Below are positions 52,688 through 61,467 of a stretch of 64,000 nucleotides of DNA, one piece after another. The notes beneath the pieces were generated by a model. The model was not told where the DNA came from, did no database searches, and was given only the letters and a program-made list of their open reading frames with translations. Within the stretch, counting starts at the first letter, position 1; each line of letters begins with the position of its first letter. Origin of the DNA: Spirochaetes bacterium ADurb.Bin215. GTDB lineage: Bacteria > Spirochaetota > Spirochaetia > Treponematales > Treponemataceae. Location: assembly GCA_002070025.1 (NCBI GenBank), contig MWCL01000003.1, positions 1 to 64,000 on the forward strand, read 5' to 3'. Made by a program: the position numbers and the translations under genes.

Positions 52688-53254
52688 TTAATGATGCCGG
52701 GAAAGTTCCGCGAGACGGTCGCGCAGATGCGCTGCGCGTTCGAATTCCTCATGATCAACCGCCGTCTGCAGTTCCCGCTTCAAGAAGGATACTACGGACG
52801 CCGGTTCCCGAATATCGCCGTTGCTCTCCGGAGTACCGGCAACACGATCGGCCGGTATGCCGTTATGCATCAGCACTTCTTCCGCAACCAGAACAGCGCT
52901 CTGCGTTCTGGCCGCCAGGCATAAAATGTCGGAGGGACGTGAATCCAGACAAATTTCGGTCCCGTCTTTCTCCAATACCATAGTACAAAGATATGAACCC
53001 TGAAGGCAAGCATAGATTTCAGAACGAAGGAATCGGGCTCCCAGCGCGGAAGCCACCGAGAGCAGTTGTTCGTGAATCATGGGTCGGGGAGCCAGAATCC
53101 TGGTCAATTCTACCAGAATGGTCTGGATGTCATTTTCCGATACGTATACCGGCAGAACAACCGCAGACTGCTCCGGCTTAAGGAACACGGCATTGCCTGT
53201 CCCGGCATGTGATATTGTCCAGATACTGGTTGGAACAAAATCCCTGCTACCCAT
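52688..53254 (-). CDS. Bifunctional-nuclease-family protein (DUF151) with UVR motif
   Basis: The 188-residue protein has a DUF151 domain (about 15-140), with VVLPVYVSENDIQTILVEL and RPSDILCLAARTQSAVLVAE, as in a plant nuclease acting on DNA and RNA and in many bacterial proteins of unclear role. The C-terminus has a UvrB/UvrC-like motif (LKRELQTAVDHEEFERAAHL), which binds UvrA/UvrB-type partners. Start is M1 at 53254; no strong ribosome binding site was seen. A DNA-repair or regulatory role is inferred. Confidence 0.85.
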   Translation of the reverse strand: MGSRDFVPTSIWTISHAGTGNAVFLKPEQSAVVLPVYVSENDIQTILVELTRILAPRPMIHEQLLSVASALGARFLRSEIYACLQGSYLCTMVLEKDGTEICLDSRPSDILCLAARTQSAVLVAEEVLMHNGIPADRVAGTPESNGDIREPASVVSFLKRELQTAVDHEEFERAAHLRDRLAELSRHH

Positions 53255-53309
53255 ACCATAAGCGTACTACAGTGACGCTCTGAAAACAAGAAAACGGCCA
53301 TTATTCCTT

Positions 53310-54353
53310 TCAGGAAAGTCCGGACAACATCGAATCAAAAAGTCCGCATATCAGTTCTGCTGCAGGAGCCTCAGGGTACCGGCCTCGAAGCGAAAGACTT
53401 GTCTGCTCAATGAGCCGCACTCCATACGAACGGGCTTCCTCTATCGCTCCGGAAGCCATGAGCAGGCCGATAACCTCTTCTACTGCCGGAGAATCCGGGC
53501 CTTCATGCCGCGCCCGGACAAATGCCGCGGAAATTTGCGTCAGATCTTTCGGATTTTTCTCGAGATGAAGGATAACCGGCAGGCTTTTCTTACCCTCCAC
53601 GACATCGTCTCCCCGATTTTTACCGGGATTTCCCGTGGTCAGGTTCCGCACATCGTCGAGAACCTGGAATCCAACCCCGACACGGGCGGAAAGATCACCG
53701 AAGGCAGCTGCTGTCGATTCATCCTTTCCGGCCGCGAGCATCCCGATTTCACCGGCAAGCCGTGAAAGGGTTCCCGTCTTCAGGGTAACCATGGCTTCAT
53801 ATTCCGCGCGGACCGGCACAAGGGACGGATTCCGGTGCCAGGCGATGTCCATGGCCTGACCGAGATGCAGCCGCCGGAGTTCCCGGCTGGCGGTTTTAAA
53901 CAAAAGGAGCTTCAGAGCGTCTGAAGCGGGAAAGGCCTCAATCACCGACTGTGCGTGAAAATACAGCCAGGAAGCGGCATTGATGGCGGTATCTTCGCCG
54001 AAAAGGAGATGCACGGCCGGTTTTCCCCGGCGTTCATCGGCATGGTCCTCAATATCGTCATGAATCAGGCTGGCTGTGTGGGAAAACTCTACAACCGGAG
54101 TCAAGGCATACGCACGCTCCCCTCCCCCGCCGAGTTCACAGGCTAGCACCATGAGCAGCGGCCTCCAGCGCTTGCCGCCCCGATGAAAGAGGTCGGCACA
54201 GGATTCAACCAGGGGTGCGACATGACCGGAGCGGACAGCGGACGGCAAAGACGAAAACGTTCCACGCATCCAGTCCGGGTCAGCTGAAAGGGGCAGTGCG
54301 GAATTCAGCACCGATTCAATCTTTTCAAGACGTCGTGTATATTCTATAGTCAT
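53310..54353 (-). CDS. Trans-type polyprenyl diphosphate synthase
   Basis: A 347-residue isoprenoid-chain enzyme (farnesyl to octaprenyl diphosphate type). The first aspartate-rich motif is intact (LIHDDIEDHAD), with GGKRWRPLL upstream. The second reads LDDVRNLTTG: DDxxN in place of the usual DDxxD. The chain length cannot be told from the sequence. The start at 54353 is preferred over the 54407 frame because TTGCAA-16-TACAAT ends six bases upstream with no ribosome binding site (leaderless). Divergent from rlmE with 43 bases between. Confidence 0.9.
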   Translation of the reverse strand: MTIEYTRRLEKIESVLNSALPLSADPDWMRGTFSSLPSAVRSGHVAPLVESCADLFHRGGKRWRPLLMVLACELGGGGERAYALTPVVEFSHTASLIHDDIEDHADERRGKPAVHLLFGEDTAINAASWLYFHAQSVIEAFPASDALKLLLFKTASRELRRLHLGQAMDIAWHRNPSLVPVRAEYEAMVTLKTGTLSRLAGEIGMLAAGKDESTAAAFGDLSARVGVGFQVLDDVRNLTTGNPGKNRGDDVVEGKKSLPVILHLEKNPKDLTQISAAFVRARHEGPDSPAVEEVIGLLMASGAIEEARSYGVRLIEQTSLSLRGRYPEAPAAELICGLFDSMLSGLS

Positions 54354-54359
54354 GACGGT

Positions 54360-54387
54360 ATTGTATCCGATACCAGTTTTCTTGCAA
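54360..54387 (-). promoter_or_regulatory. Promoter of the polyprenyl synthase gene
   Basis: On the minus strand, TTGCAA (54387-54382), 16 bases and TACAAT (54365-54360), six bases before the ATG. The -35 overlaps the rlmE ribosome binding site region on the other strand. Confidence 0.65.
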
Positions 54388-54396
54388 GGGGAAAAA

Positions 54397-55002
54397 ATGT
54401 CTGCCAAAGCCTATGAAAAACCGGATTTCTGGTCCAAGAAAGCCTTTTCCGAAGGCTATCCGGCCCGTTCCGTCTACAAGCTCAAGGAGATGGACGAAAA
54501 GTTCTCCCTGTTTACACCGACGGCCCGGGTCCTGGATCTTGGCGCAGCCCCCGGAAGCTGGACGACCTATGTCCTCAGGAAAATTCGCGAACCGGGCAAG
54601 GTTGTCGCCATAGACCTGTCCCCGCTCGACAAGGCATTGGTAAGTCCGCTCCTCACTTTTTTCCAGGGGGATCTGTGCTCGCCGGAAATACGGAAGAAGG
54701 TGAAAGCCGAAGGTCCGTTTGACGCGATTATTTGCGACGCAGCACCGGCGACAACCGGAAACAAGACCGTTGATACAGCCCGATCGTCCGGCCTCGTGGA
54801 AATTGCCCTCTGGTACGCGGAAACCCTGCTGGTACCGGGAGGAAATTTTGTCGTCAAGATATTTCAGGGCGGACAGGAACGGGAACATCTGGTAAAAATG
54901 CGGGAACTGTTTACCTCTGCACGGGGATTCAAACCCGAAGCATGCCGTACCACAAGTTTTGAAACCTACCTTGCCGGTTTGGGCAGAAAATCCTTTTCCT
55001 GA
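54397..55002 (+). CDS. rlmE: 23S rRNA uridine-2552 2'-O-methyltransferase
   Basis: A 201-residue RrmJ/FtsJ enzyme that methylates U2552 of 23S rRNA in ribosome assembly. The K-D-K-E catalytic tetrad is visible: SVYKLKEMD, DAIICDAAPATTG, FVVKIFQGG and SFETYLAG. SAM-binding VLDLGAAPGSWTT is also present. ATG 54397 has AAGGGG six bases upstream; the frame reaches back to 54352 inside the divergent promoter. Length matches the family. Confidence 0.93.
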   Translation: MSAKAYEKPDFWSKKAFSEGYPARSVYKLKEMDEKFSLFTPTARVLDLGAAPGSWTTYVLRKIREPGKVVAIDLSPLDKALVSPLLTFFQGDLCSPEIRKKVKAEGPFDAIICDAAPATTGNKTVDTARSSGLVEIALWYAETLLVPGGNFVVKIFQGGQEREHLVKMRELFTSARGFKPEACRTTSFETYLAGLGRKSFS

Positions 55003-55062
55003 CGTAAATTTACGCCGAATATGTACACAAACGGCCATTTCAAATGATATACTGGAGCGGTT

Positions 55063-56001
55063 ATGATCCCGAAAGCCCGATTCGCAGCACGACTGTTTAT
55101 TGTCATCCCGAGTTTTATCTGCGTATTGGCGTATAGCGCCTGTTCGCAGAACACGGTTGTACCCGATTCCCTTGCCGAAGAAACGGCTTCCGAAGAGACC
55201 CTGACCGGTATGGGCGGCGCGGATACCGTGCTGTATTCCGAAAACCAGGCAGAGACCATGCGCCGGGGGCCGGATTTATACTACACGGTTTATCGGGTAA
55301 AACAGGGCGACATGGTGGGAAAGATTGCCGAAACGCACGGAGTGAGTCAGGACGCGCTGATCAGCCTGAACCGGCTCAAGAATACCCGTACACTGCAAAT
55401 CGGTACGCTGCTAAAAATCCCGTCCCTCGACGGAATCCTGTATACGGTAAAAAAGGGCGATACGCCCGAATCCATAGCGGACAAGTACCGGATTTCACTT
55501 GAACAAATCGCGGTAGTCAATTCAATTCCGGACAACACGGTACCCGAAGGTACCATCCTCTTCCTCCCCGACGCCAAACTCGACTGGGTTACCCTGCAGG
55601 AAATAAACGGCGATCTTTTCCGCAAACCGCTCCGCAGCCGCTACTATGTTTCGTCCCGGTACGGATGGCGAAATAATCCCTTCAGCGGAAGGAGAACCTT
55701 CCATAACGGCGTGGACATGGCAGCGTCAATGGGAACGCCCGTATATGCCGCCCTTGACGGACGGGTTGTGCGAACGGGATATGATGTAACCTACGGAAAT
55801 TTCGTGATAATTGCCCATCATTCCGGATACCAGAGCATGTATGCGCATCTGTCTTCCATTACCGTATCGAACAGGGCTTATGTATCCGCGGGAACCAGGA
55901 TCGGCTTGGTGGGGAATACCGGGCAGAGTACCGGAGCGCATCTGCACTTTACGATTTATAAAAACCGGTCGACAATCAATCCGGTAACCCTCTGGAATTG
56001 A
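55063..56001 (+). CDS. LysM/M23-family murein hydrolase lipoprotein
   Basis: A 312-residue lipoprotein (lipobox AYSAC, Cys near residue 27). Two LysM peptidoglycan-binding domains (about 72-118 and 125-170) precede a lysostaphin-type M23 peptidase with HNGVDMAASMGTPVYA and AHLHFTIYK, the HxxxD and HxH zinc sites. The zinc residues are intact, so it is probably an active endopeptidase involved in cell separation or remodelling (NlpD-like in layout). GGAG lies before the ATG, although TATACT also ends nine bases upstream. A terminator follows. Confidence 0.93.
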   Translation: MIPKARFAARLFIVIPSFICVLAYSACSQNTVVPDSLAEETASEETLTGMGGADTVLYSENQAETMRRGPDLYYTVYRVKQGDMVGKIAETHGVSQDALISLNRLKNTRTLQIGTLLKIPSLDGILYTVKKGDTPESIADKYRISLEQIAVVNSIPDNTVPEGTILFLPDAKLDWVTLQEINGDLFRKPLRSRYYVSSRYGWRNNPFSGRRTFHNGVDMAASMGTPVYAALDGRVVRTGYDVTYGNFVIIAHHSGYQSMYAHLSSITVSNRAYVSAGTRIGLVGNTGQSTGAHLHFTIYKNRSTINPVTLWN

Positions 56002-56007
56002 TCCGGG

Positions 56008-56036
56008 AAACGCTTAAAACCCGGTTTTAAGCGTTT
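56008..56036. terminator. Bidirectional terminator overlapping a coding end
   Basis: The perfect 13-bp stem AAACGCTTAAAAC/GTTTTAAGCGTTT has a 3-base loop. It lies just after the M23 gene and spans the last codons of the convergent anti-sigma-like gene, so one hairpin serves both. Confidence 0.75.
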
Positions 56037-56505
56037 TAAACCGTTTGACGAAAAGATCGATATTGGTACCGACAAAAAGCCCTCCGTACGCGGTTACCGC
56101 ACATCCACAGAGAATATAAAAAGGCACAACAAGGGCTTTACCAAATTCGGCCTGCATCCAGATTCCCGACGAAGTGAACGGAAACAGGGCGAACCCCCCG
56201 GCAAGAAGAATCCCGACCAGAAACCAGCGGAGCAGGGAAACCCGTTTCGCGACTGGATCCCGTACCGGATAGGCAAGACCCGCGGCGGCAATTTTATCAA
56301 GCGCAGCTGAAAGAACCGGATCGTCGGACAAATTGCTCTTGGTCAACCGAACCGAGAGAGGCCGTGAAAGAAGTGTTTCTGCAGCAGCCATTTGCCGAAC
56401 CGCCGCGCGGCAAACCGGACAAAATACCAGATGAACCATAACCGGGAGCGGAACCCGCTCATGTTTGTCGAGCGCGATATAATGATCAAAGGCCTTGGAA
56501 CAGTT
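56014..56505 (-). CDS. Zinc-finger anti-sigma-factor-like membrane protein
   Basis: A 163-residue protein with an N-terminal anti-sigma zinc finger (MNCSKAFDHYI...HLVFCPVCRAA: Cys, His, CxxC) and two transmembrane segments (about 95-113 and 122-145). It probably binds and holds the sigma factor encoded just upstream at the membrane. GTG 56505 is chosen because AAGGAG lies six bases upstream and MNC is a typical start of this family; ATG 56520 would overlap the sigma gene. The released sigma factor's signal is unknown. Confidence 0.8.
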   Translation of the reverse strand, partial: NCSKAFDHYIALDKHERVPLPVMVHLVFCPVCRAAVRQMAAAETLLSRPLSVRLTKSNLSDDPVLSAALDKIAAAGLAYPVRDPVAKRVSLLRWFLVGILLAGGFALFPFTSSGIWMQAEFGKALVVPFYILCGCAVTAYGGLFVGTNIDLFVKRFKTLKTGF

Positions 56506-56509
56506 CACA

Positions 56510-57076
56510 TTAAACTCCTTCATCAAGCCGTTCCCGTAGCATTTTTTTTGCCCGGAACACATGTGATTTGATGGTATTTACCGGCTGACCGGTAACCTCG
56601 CTGATGTCGGCATAGGGCATATCGTAGAAGAAAAAAAGGTCGACACAAACACGGTATCGTTCGGGAAGCTCAGCGACTGCTTCGCGGATAGCGTCCCGTG
56701 AGGAGCGCAAAAGACACTCCTGTTCCGGATTATTCGCGGTGTCGATAACATCAAAGTCCTCGGCAAGCGAAGTATATTCCCGTTTACGCTTTTTGGAATT
56801 GATTGCCGTGTTGTACGCGACCCGCATGAGCCAGGTTGAAAAACGCGATTCACCCCGGAAGGACGCGAGGGACACATACATCTTTACCAGCACATCCTGC
56901 AAAAAATCCTCGGCGTCGTCCGGATTCCGGAAAAACCCGTACCCGAGACTGAAAATCCTCTTGCGGTACTTCTCCGCGAGAACGGCAAAAGACCGCGAGT
57001 TACCGGCGAGAACGTCTGCGCACAGGACAATATCCTCCTGTTGTGGATCCGGTGCAGTATCGGCAGGAAGTTTCAA
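56510..57076 (-). CDS. ECF-type RNA polymerase sigma factor
   Basis: A 188-residue sigma-70 family factor with region 2 (YGFFRNPDDAEDFLQDVLVK) and region 4 helix-turn-helix (PYADISEVTGQPVNTIKSHV). It redirects RNA polymerase to a small regulon. A zinc-finger anti-sigma-like gene follows it, the normal pairing. The start is a TTG that overlaps the upstream gene's TGA (TTGA), so translation is probably coupled. The regulon cannot be named from this window. Confidence 0.92.
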   Translation of the reverse strand: MKLPADTAPDPQQEDIVLCADVLAGNSRSFAVLAEKYRKRIFSLGYGFFRNPDDAEDFLQDVLVKMYVSLASFRGESRFSTWLMRVAYNTAINSKKRKREYTSLAEDFDVIDTANNPEQECLLRSSRDAIREAVAELPERYRVCVDLFFFYDMPYADISEVTGQPVNTIKSHVFRAKKMLRERLDEGV

Positions 57077-57429
57077 CTATCTTTTCTGTTTGGCCGCGCT
57101 ATGAAATAGAACGCGATAAGACTTCCTCCGCATGCAAGAGGTATCAGGCCGCCGAGCAAGGCATAACTGATTCCCTCGAGGAAGACAAACAGTAAAGACA
57201 GGGTTAACCCCGTACCCGCAAGCAGGAATCCCGCCAGCAGGCAAAACAGAAACAAATCAAACACCGGTTTCTTGTAGATGCCCGCCTGTATCTGGCGGAC
57301 AATCTGCCGGTGTCTCCACAGAAGGTAAAAAAACACGACAACCGCGCCCATTACAATACCGACAATCGGTATTACCGCTATCACTATCTGCGCGGCAGGC
57401 ACCGCATTCGCAGTACCAATCCCAACCAT
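57073..57429 (-). CDS. Small membrane protein preceding the sigma factor
   Basis: A 118-residue protein with about three hydrophobic helices (13-36, 58-78, 83-108). No family was recognised. GGAGG lies five bases before the ATG. Its TGA overlaps the sigma factor's TTG start, so the two are coupled. It may be a membrane sensor or partner of the anti-sigma-like protein, but this is inference from gene order only. Confidence 0.7.
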   Translation of the reverse strand: MVGIGTANAVPAAQIVIAVIPIVGIVMGAVVVFFYLLWRHRQIVRQIQAGIYKKPVFDLFLFCLLAGFLLAGTGLTLSLLFVFLEGISYALLGGLIPLACGGSLIAFYFIARPNRKDS

Positions 57430-57491
57430 ACCATCCTCCTATGCTGTATAGGACAGCCAATTCCTCCAACGGTTGCACCGTTTGGACAAAA

Positions 57492-58004
57492 TTATTCAAG
57501 AACCAGATAATCACCAAAATAGAGCGTGTTTATGCGTCCCAGAACGAATAGCCGGTTAATTTCTTCAAGCAGCTGGTCTTTTACCTGTTTTTCTCCAGCG
57601 GCAGTAATTTCTTCCAGAGTTCTCGAAGCAAACCATTCCAGGATTACCCGTCTGATTGCCCGGTTTTTACCGGTCAATTCCTCTTCAAACGCGCTATCGC
57701 GTGCGGGATACGGGAAATAGACCGTGAGCACCACCGTTATAGGGCGGTCATCCTTGGTTGGGGCACGAAGCGTGCCGAGACCGGTATAGACTGCGGTAGC
57801 GCCGCTCGCGTCCTCACCGGGCACATCAGCAGCAGCGGGATCCTTCACGGAAGACGAGAAAAGGGGCCGGCCTTGCCGGGCACGAATATTCACATGCCCA
57901 CCGGCAAAAGCCCAGAGGGTTCCGGCTGCGATAACCAGAACAATGAGCGCAGCGATAATGAGCAGGGCAACCGTTACCCCGCCGGCGCTTCGGGTTTTAC
58001 GCAT
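57492..58004 (-). CDS. FliL-like flagellar basal-body protein
   Basis: A 170-residue protein with one N-terminal transmembrane helix (about 10-30), a low-complexity linker and a periplasmic FliL-like domain: TVVLTVYFPYPARDSAFEEE, then RRVILEWFASRTLEEI and INRLFVLGRINTLYFGDYLV. The last 60 residues match the FliL pattern (RxxIRDxIIxxLSSKT... GRVxxVYFTDFVV). FliL stabilises the flagellar motor. It overlaps hflX rather than lying in a flagellar operon, so it may be a second copy. ATG 58004 has GGGAG ten bases upstream. Confidence 0.72.
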   Translation of the reverse strand: MRKTRSAGGVTVALLIIAALIVLVIAAGTLWAFAGGHVNIRARQGRPLFSSSVKDPAAADVPGEDASGATAVYTGLGTLRAPTKDDRPITVVLTVYFPYPARDSAFEEELTGKNRAIRRVILEWFASRTLEEITAAGEKQVKDQLLEEINRLFVLGRINTLYFGDYLVLE

Positions 58005-59262
58005 GGTACTCATACTCCCGTAACAGGGCGGCAATCCGCCCGTCAGTTCCGGCGCGGATCAAAATACCGTCGTCCCGGTAGTCAACTTTCGAAACAGTCC
58101 CCTCCCGATGAAGCCGGGCGACCAGATCGCCCCGGTCAAGGGGCAGAAGATAGTCCTGTTCGGAGCCGGAAACCAGTGCTTCGAGCAGCTGCGCGAAGGC
58201 ATCAAACCCTTCGCCCGTCCGGGCGCTGATCAACACCGATCCGGGAAATTCGACCGGAAGACGGGCGCGCGTATGTTCGTCAAGAAGATCCGCCTTGTTG
58301 AGCACAATGAGCTCCGGCCGGGAACGGGCGCCGATTTCCTCGAGAACCGCCAGGGATGTATCATACTGCAGTTGAATGTTCGAATCTGAAGCGTCCAGAA
58401 TTATCAGAACCCCCGTGGCAAACGAGGCTTCTTCGAGCGTTGAGCGGAACGCGTCAATCAGGGTATGGGGGAGATCGTGCACAAACCCGACCGTATCAGT
58501 CAGGAGAACCTTCCGTCCCGAAGGAAGATCATAGCGCCGGGTCGTGGGGTCAAGGGTTGCGAAAAGTTTGTCTTCGGCGAGTACCGCGGCACCGGTTAGC
58601 GCGTTGAGCAGGGTCGATTTCCCCGCGTTTGTGTACCCCACTATGGCACAGGACGGCACCGACACCCGTTCCCGTTGTTTGCGCTGGGTGGACCGGTCCT
58701 TCCGGACTTCCTTGAGCTCTCCCTGGATACGGGTTATTTTTTTAAGAATGGAACGGCGGTCCAGCTCGAGCTGGGTTTCTCCACCGCCGCGAGTACCGTA
58801 TCGTCCACCCCGTTGCCGGGAAAGGGCTGAATAGGTGTGGGCAAGACGGGGAAGGGAGTATTTGAGGCGGGCAAGTTCGATCTGGAGAACCGCTTCACGG
58901 GTCATGGCACGATCGGCAAAAATTCTGATTATTACTTCCTGGCGGTCAAAACAGGTAAGACCGGTCAAGGTCTCCCAGTTCCGTTGCTGGGTCGGAGTAA
59001 TCTCGAATTCAAACACGATCGCCTCTGCCCCGCAGCTCTCCGCCACATGCATGATTTCTTCGGCTTTGCCGGTTCCCATGCCGAATTTGGGCGCGGGATC
59101 GAAGCGTCTGAGAACGACAGTGTCAACCGGCTGCATGCCGGCGGTTGTTACTAGACCCGAAATTTCCGCAACGACCTCACGGTCCGAAAGAACGCGGTTT
59201 TCTGTTCGGGAAACCAGTAAAACCGGCAGGGAACGTTCCTGCTCTTTATCGACATCCATCAT
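57997..59262 (-). CDS. hflX: Ribosome-associated GTPase HflX
   Basis: A 421-residue GTPase that rescues or splits stalled ribosomes. The N-terminal domain has DPAPKFGMGTGKAEEI and GRYGTRGGGETQLELDRRSI, then the G domain with G1 VGYTNAGKSTLL, G3 LTDTVGFVHDLPH and G4 VLNKADLLDE. Length is standard. ATG 59262 is chosen because TATAGT ends seven bases upstream; GTG 59271 would lie inside that box. It overlaps the FliL-like gene start. No ribosome binding site is seen. Confidence 0.95.
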   Translation of the reverse strand: MMDVDKEQERSLPVLLVSRTENRVLSDREVVAEISGLVTTAGMQPVDTVVLRRFDPAPKFGMGTGKAEEIMHVAESCGAEAIVFEFEITPTQQRNWETLTGLTCFDRQEVIIRIFADRAMTREAVLQIELARLKYSLPRLAHTYSALSRQRGGRYGTRGGGETQLELDRRSILKKITRIQGELKEVRKDRSTQRKQRERVSVPSCAIVGYTNAGKSTLLNALTGAAVLAEDKLFATLDPTTRRYDLPSGRKVLLTDTVGFVHDLPHTLIDAFRSTLEEASFATGVLIILDASDSNIQLQYDTSLAVLEEIGARSRPELIVLNKADLLDEHTRARLPVEFPGSVLISARTGEGFDAFAQLLEALVSGSEQDYLLPLDRGDLVARLHREGTVSKVDYRDDGILIRAGTDGRIAALLREYEYHA

Positions 59263-59373
59263 TATAGACACTATACTCTACCCGTAAGAAAATGAATAGT
59301 TTGTTGCTGCTTTTCTCATGTACGGCCCTACTTGTTCCGATACTGTAATGAAGGATTATTTTCTGGAGGTTCT

Positions 59374-61467
59374 GTGCGTACCGCACCGAAGATCGCGTTA
59401 AGTTTACTCATATCATTATTCCTCTTTACCGCACTGCTGGCGGCATCGTACGCGGGATTATTCACCCTGCTCGAGACACGCTTTTATCAGCCTTCAGTCG
59501 CCGCATCCCTGGAAAAACGCCTGACATCCATTTCCGGCGAACTTGAGGAATGGCATGAAGCCAATTTTACCCAGTTTGAATCCTTTGTAACGGCAGATTC
59601 CGTAAAACGGAGTCTCCTGCCTAATCAGAATGCTTCAGATATAACAGACCGCGAAAGGCGGGCCGGAGAGCTCCTTGCCCAAAACCCGGGATTAGCCGGA
59701 ATACGCATCATAGACGCCGGAACCGGCAGCGTTGAAGAAGCTACAGAACGGAAAACCCGCCGCATCCATTACAGCACCTTCGAACGGGATTTTCTCAAAC
59801 GGGAAGATTCCCGAATTGCCTATGAATTATACGGCCGGTCAACACGGGAAGTCCCTTTCGAATACCTGTCCGTATCTGGCGAACGAGACCCCGTGCTCCT
59901 GCCGGACGCATCGTCCGATCGATTCCTGTATGTATTCCCGTTTCATGATGCGTATGGAGCATGGCGGGGCGTTGCGGTCTTTTACGTAACATCCGGCTCC
60001 GCAGTACAATACCTATTCTCCCGCAATCTTCTGCGCTTGAGCGACGAACTCAGCCTTGTCCATAACCCGGATTACTCGCTTTCCGGCGTAGTCCTCGATA
60101 TGCCCCGTGCCGGAACGGAAATACTTGAAAATGTAATCCTGGACAAATGGTCCAGAAACGATCTTGAAACTGCCAGAATACTGGACACCAACGACTCCGG
60201 CTGGATGCTGGTATCCGCCCGGTCACAGAACGGACGAGTTCTCGGCCAAATCGTAAACGAAACGGTTTTTTCCTTTTCGCGGGAAGTACGCATCCTTTTT
60301 CTTGTTGTAAGTTTTTTAACCGCCTTTCTCGTTGTATTCCTCCTTTTCAACCTCCGCCAGGATGACCTCGTAATCGTACGGAACCGTATCCGCCGATTTC
60401 AATTTCAACTGATCCAGGAGCTCATGGAGTCCGGCGATTCCGCAGCACCGGAAAAACTGTCTGCAGACCTCAATGCCCGCAAGCACGATATCAACAACAA
60501 AATAAAGAAAGGCTTCGCGCGCAAGATCAGAAAGAAACATGAGAAAGAGATCGACGAGCTGTTGACCAAAAGTTGGGATGAAATTCTTACAGCCCTCGGA
60601 CAACAGAAGCCTGCGCCCCGCACAACCATCGACGCGAATGAAATCAAGCTCATGCTCGAACAGGTTTTGCAGAACAACGCCATTTCCCTCAACCTCACCG
60701 GCGCCGCAATGACTGCGGCCCGTCCCGTAAAAACCGGCGAACCTGAAGAGTTGAACGAACTCGACGAGGTCGAAGAACTCGACGAAGTCGAAGAAATCGA
60801 AGAAATCGACGAAGTTGAAGCGATGGGCGAACCTGGCGAGGTCCAAGAGCTCGACGAGGTCGAAGAACTCGACGAAACTGAAGAATTGGCCGAACTCGAC
60901 GAAGCGGACGAATTTGAAGAATTCGCTGCGGCGGATTCCCCGCTCATTGATGAACCGGTTGAGGCCAGCGAAGTTGAATACCTGGAGGGCGAATGGGAAC
61001 CCGAGCTCCTTGAAGTCGCTACCGAGGAAGAACTCAATGACTATGTTCGGGAAACATTTCCCGACTCGGTCCTTGTATACAATTTTGAGGAAACCCCGGG
61101 GCTGGATACCTTTGAGCGACCCGTTCTCGATGAATCAGACCTGCTTGACGATTCTATCGACGCAAGCGGGCTGGATTTCTCCATGCTCGACGAGGAAGAC
61201 GCACAGGATGTGGTATACACCGATCCCTACCCTGCCGGTACGCTTCAAAGAGTTACCACTCACTATGCCGAACAACCAGTATATGAATTTCTTGAAGTTA
61301 TTGGAGACGAAGAACCGGCAGAGCTCCTGGCGGTTGAAGACCTGCCCGAAGAAGAACACATCGTTAACAGGGACGGCATCTATGTTATTGCGGAAAGAAT
61401 CCGCAACAGAAAAAACAACCCGATGAATACTGATTTTCAGGATCTTGTGGATTCGGTATTGAAATAA
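59374..61467 (+). CDS. Large acidic membrane protein with repeat tail
   Basis: A 697-residue protein. A transmembrane segment (about 7-28) is followed by a likely periplasmic sensor-like region (about 35-300), a second transmembrane helix (about 305-325) and a long cytoplasmic part. After a basic helical stretch (about 340-410, IKKGFARKIRKKHEKEID), a highly acidic repeat begins: DEVEELDEVEEIEEIDEVEA and similar, about 60 residues. I do not recognise the family. GTG at 59374 has GGAGG four bases upstream. The architecture suggests a receptor with a charged scaffold. It ends overlapping the mutT gene tail to tail by 31 bases. Confidence 0.75.
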   Translation: MRTAPKIALSLLISLFLFTALLAASYAGLFTLLETRFYQPSVAASLEKRLTSISGELEEWHEANFTQFESFVTADSVKRSLLPNQNASDITDRERRAGELLAQNPGLAGIRIIDAGTGSVEEATERKTRRIHYSTFERDFLKREDSRIAYELYGRSTREVPFEYLSVSGERDPVLLPDASSDRFLYVFPFHDAYGAWRGVAVFYVTSGSAVQYLFSRNLLRLSDELSLVHNPDYSLSGVVLDMPRAGTEILENVILDKWSRNDLETARILDTNDSGWMLVSARSQNGRVLGQIVNETVFSFSREVRILFLVVSFLTAFLVVFLLFNLRQDDLVIVRNRIRRFQFQLIQELMESGDSAAPEKLSADLNARKHDINNKIKKGFARKIRKKHEKEIDELLTKSWDEILTALGQQKPAPRTTIDANEIKLMLEQVLQNNAISLNLTGAAMTAARPVKTGEPEELNELDEVEELDEVEEIEEIDEVEAMGEPGEVQELDEVEELDETEELAELDEADEFEEFAAADSPLIDEPVEASEVEYLEGEWEPELLEVATEEELNDYVRETFPDSVLVYNFEETPGLDTFERPVLDESDLLDDSIDASGLDFSMLDEEDAQDVVYTDPYPAGTLQRVTTHYAEQPVYEFLEVIGDEEPAELLAVEDLPEEEHIVNRDGIYVIAERIRNRKNNPMNTDFQDLVDSVLK
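60745..60917 (+). repeat. Imperfect acidic coding repeat (ELDEVEE units)
   Basis: Within 59374-61467, units of 15-27 bases built on GACGAGGTCGAAGAACTC recur with small changes and encode ELDEVEE-type text. This kind of repeat changes length by slippage. Confidence 0.75.
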
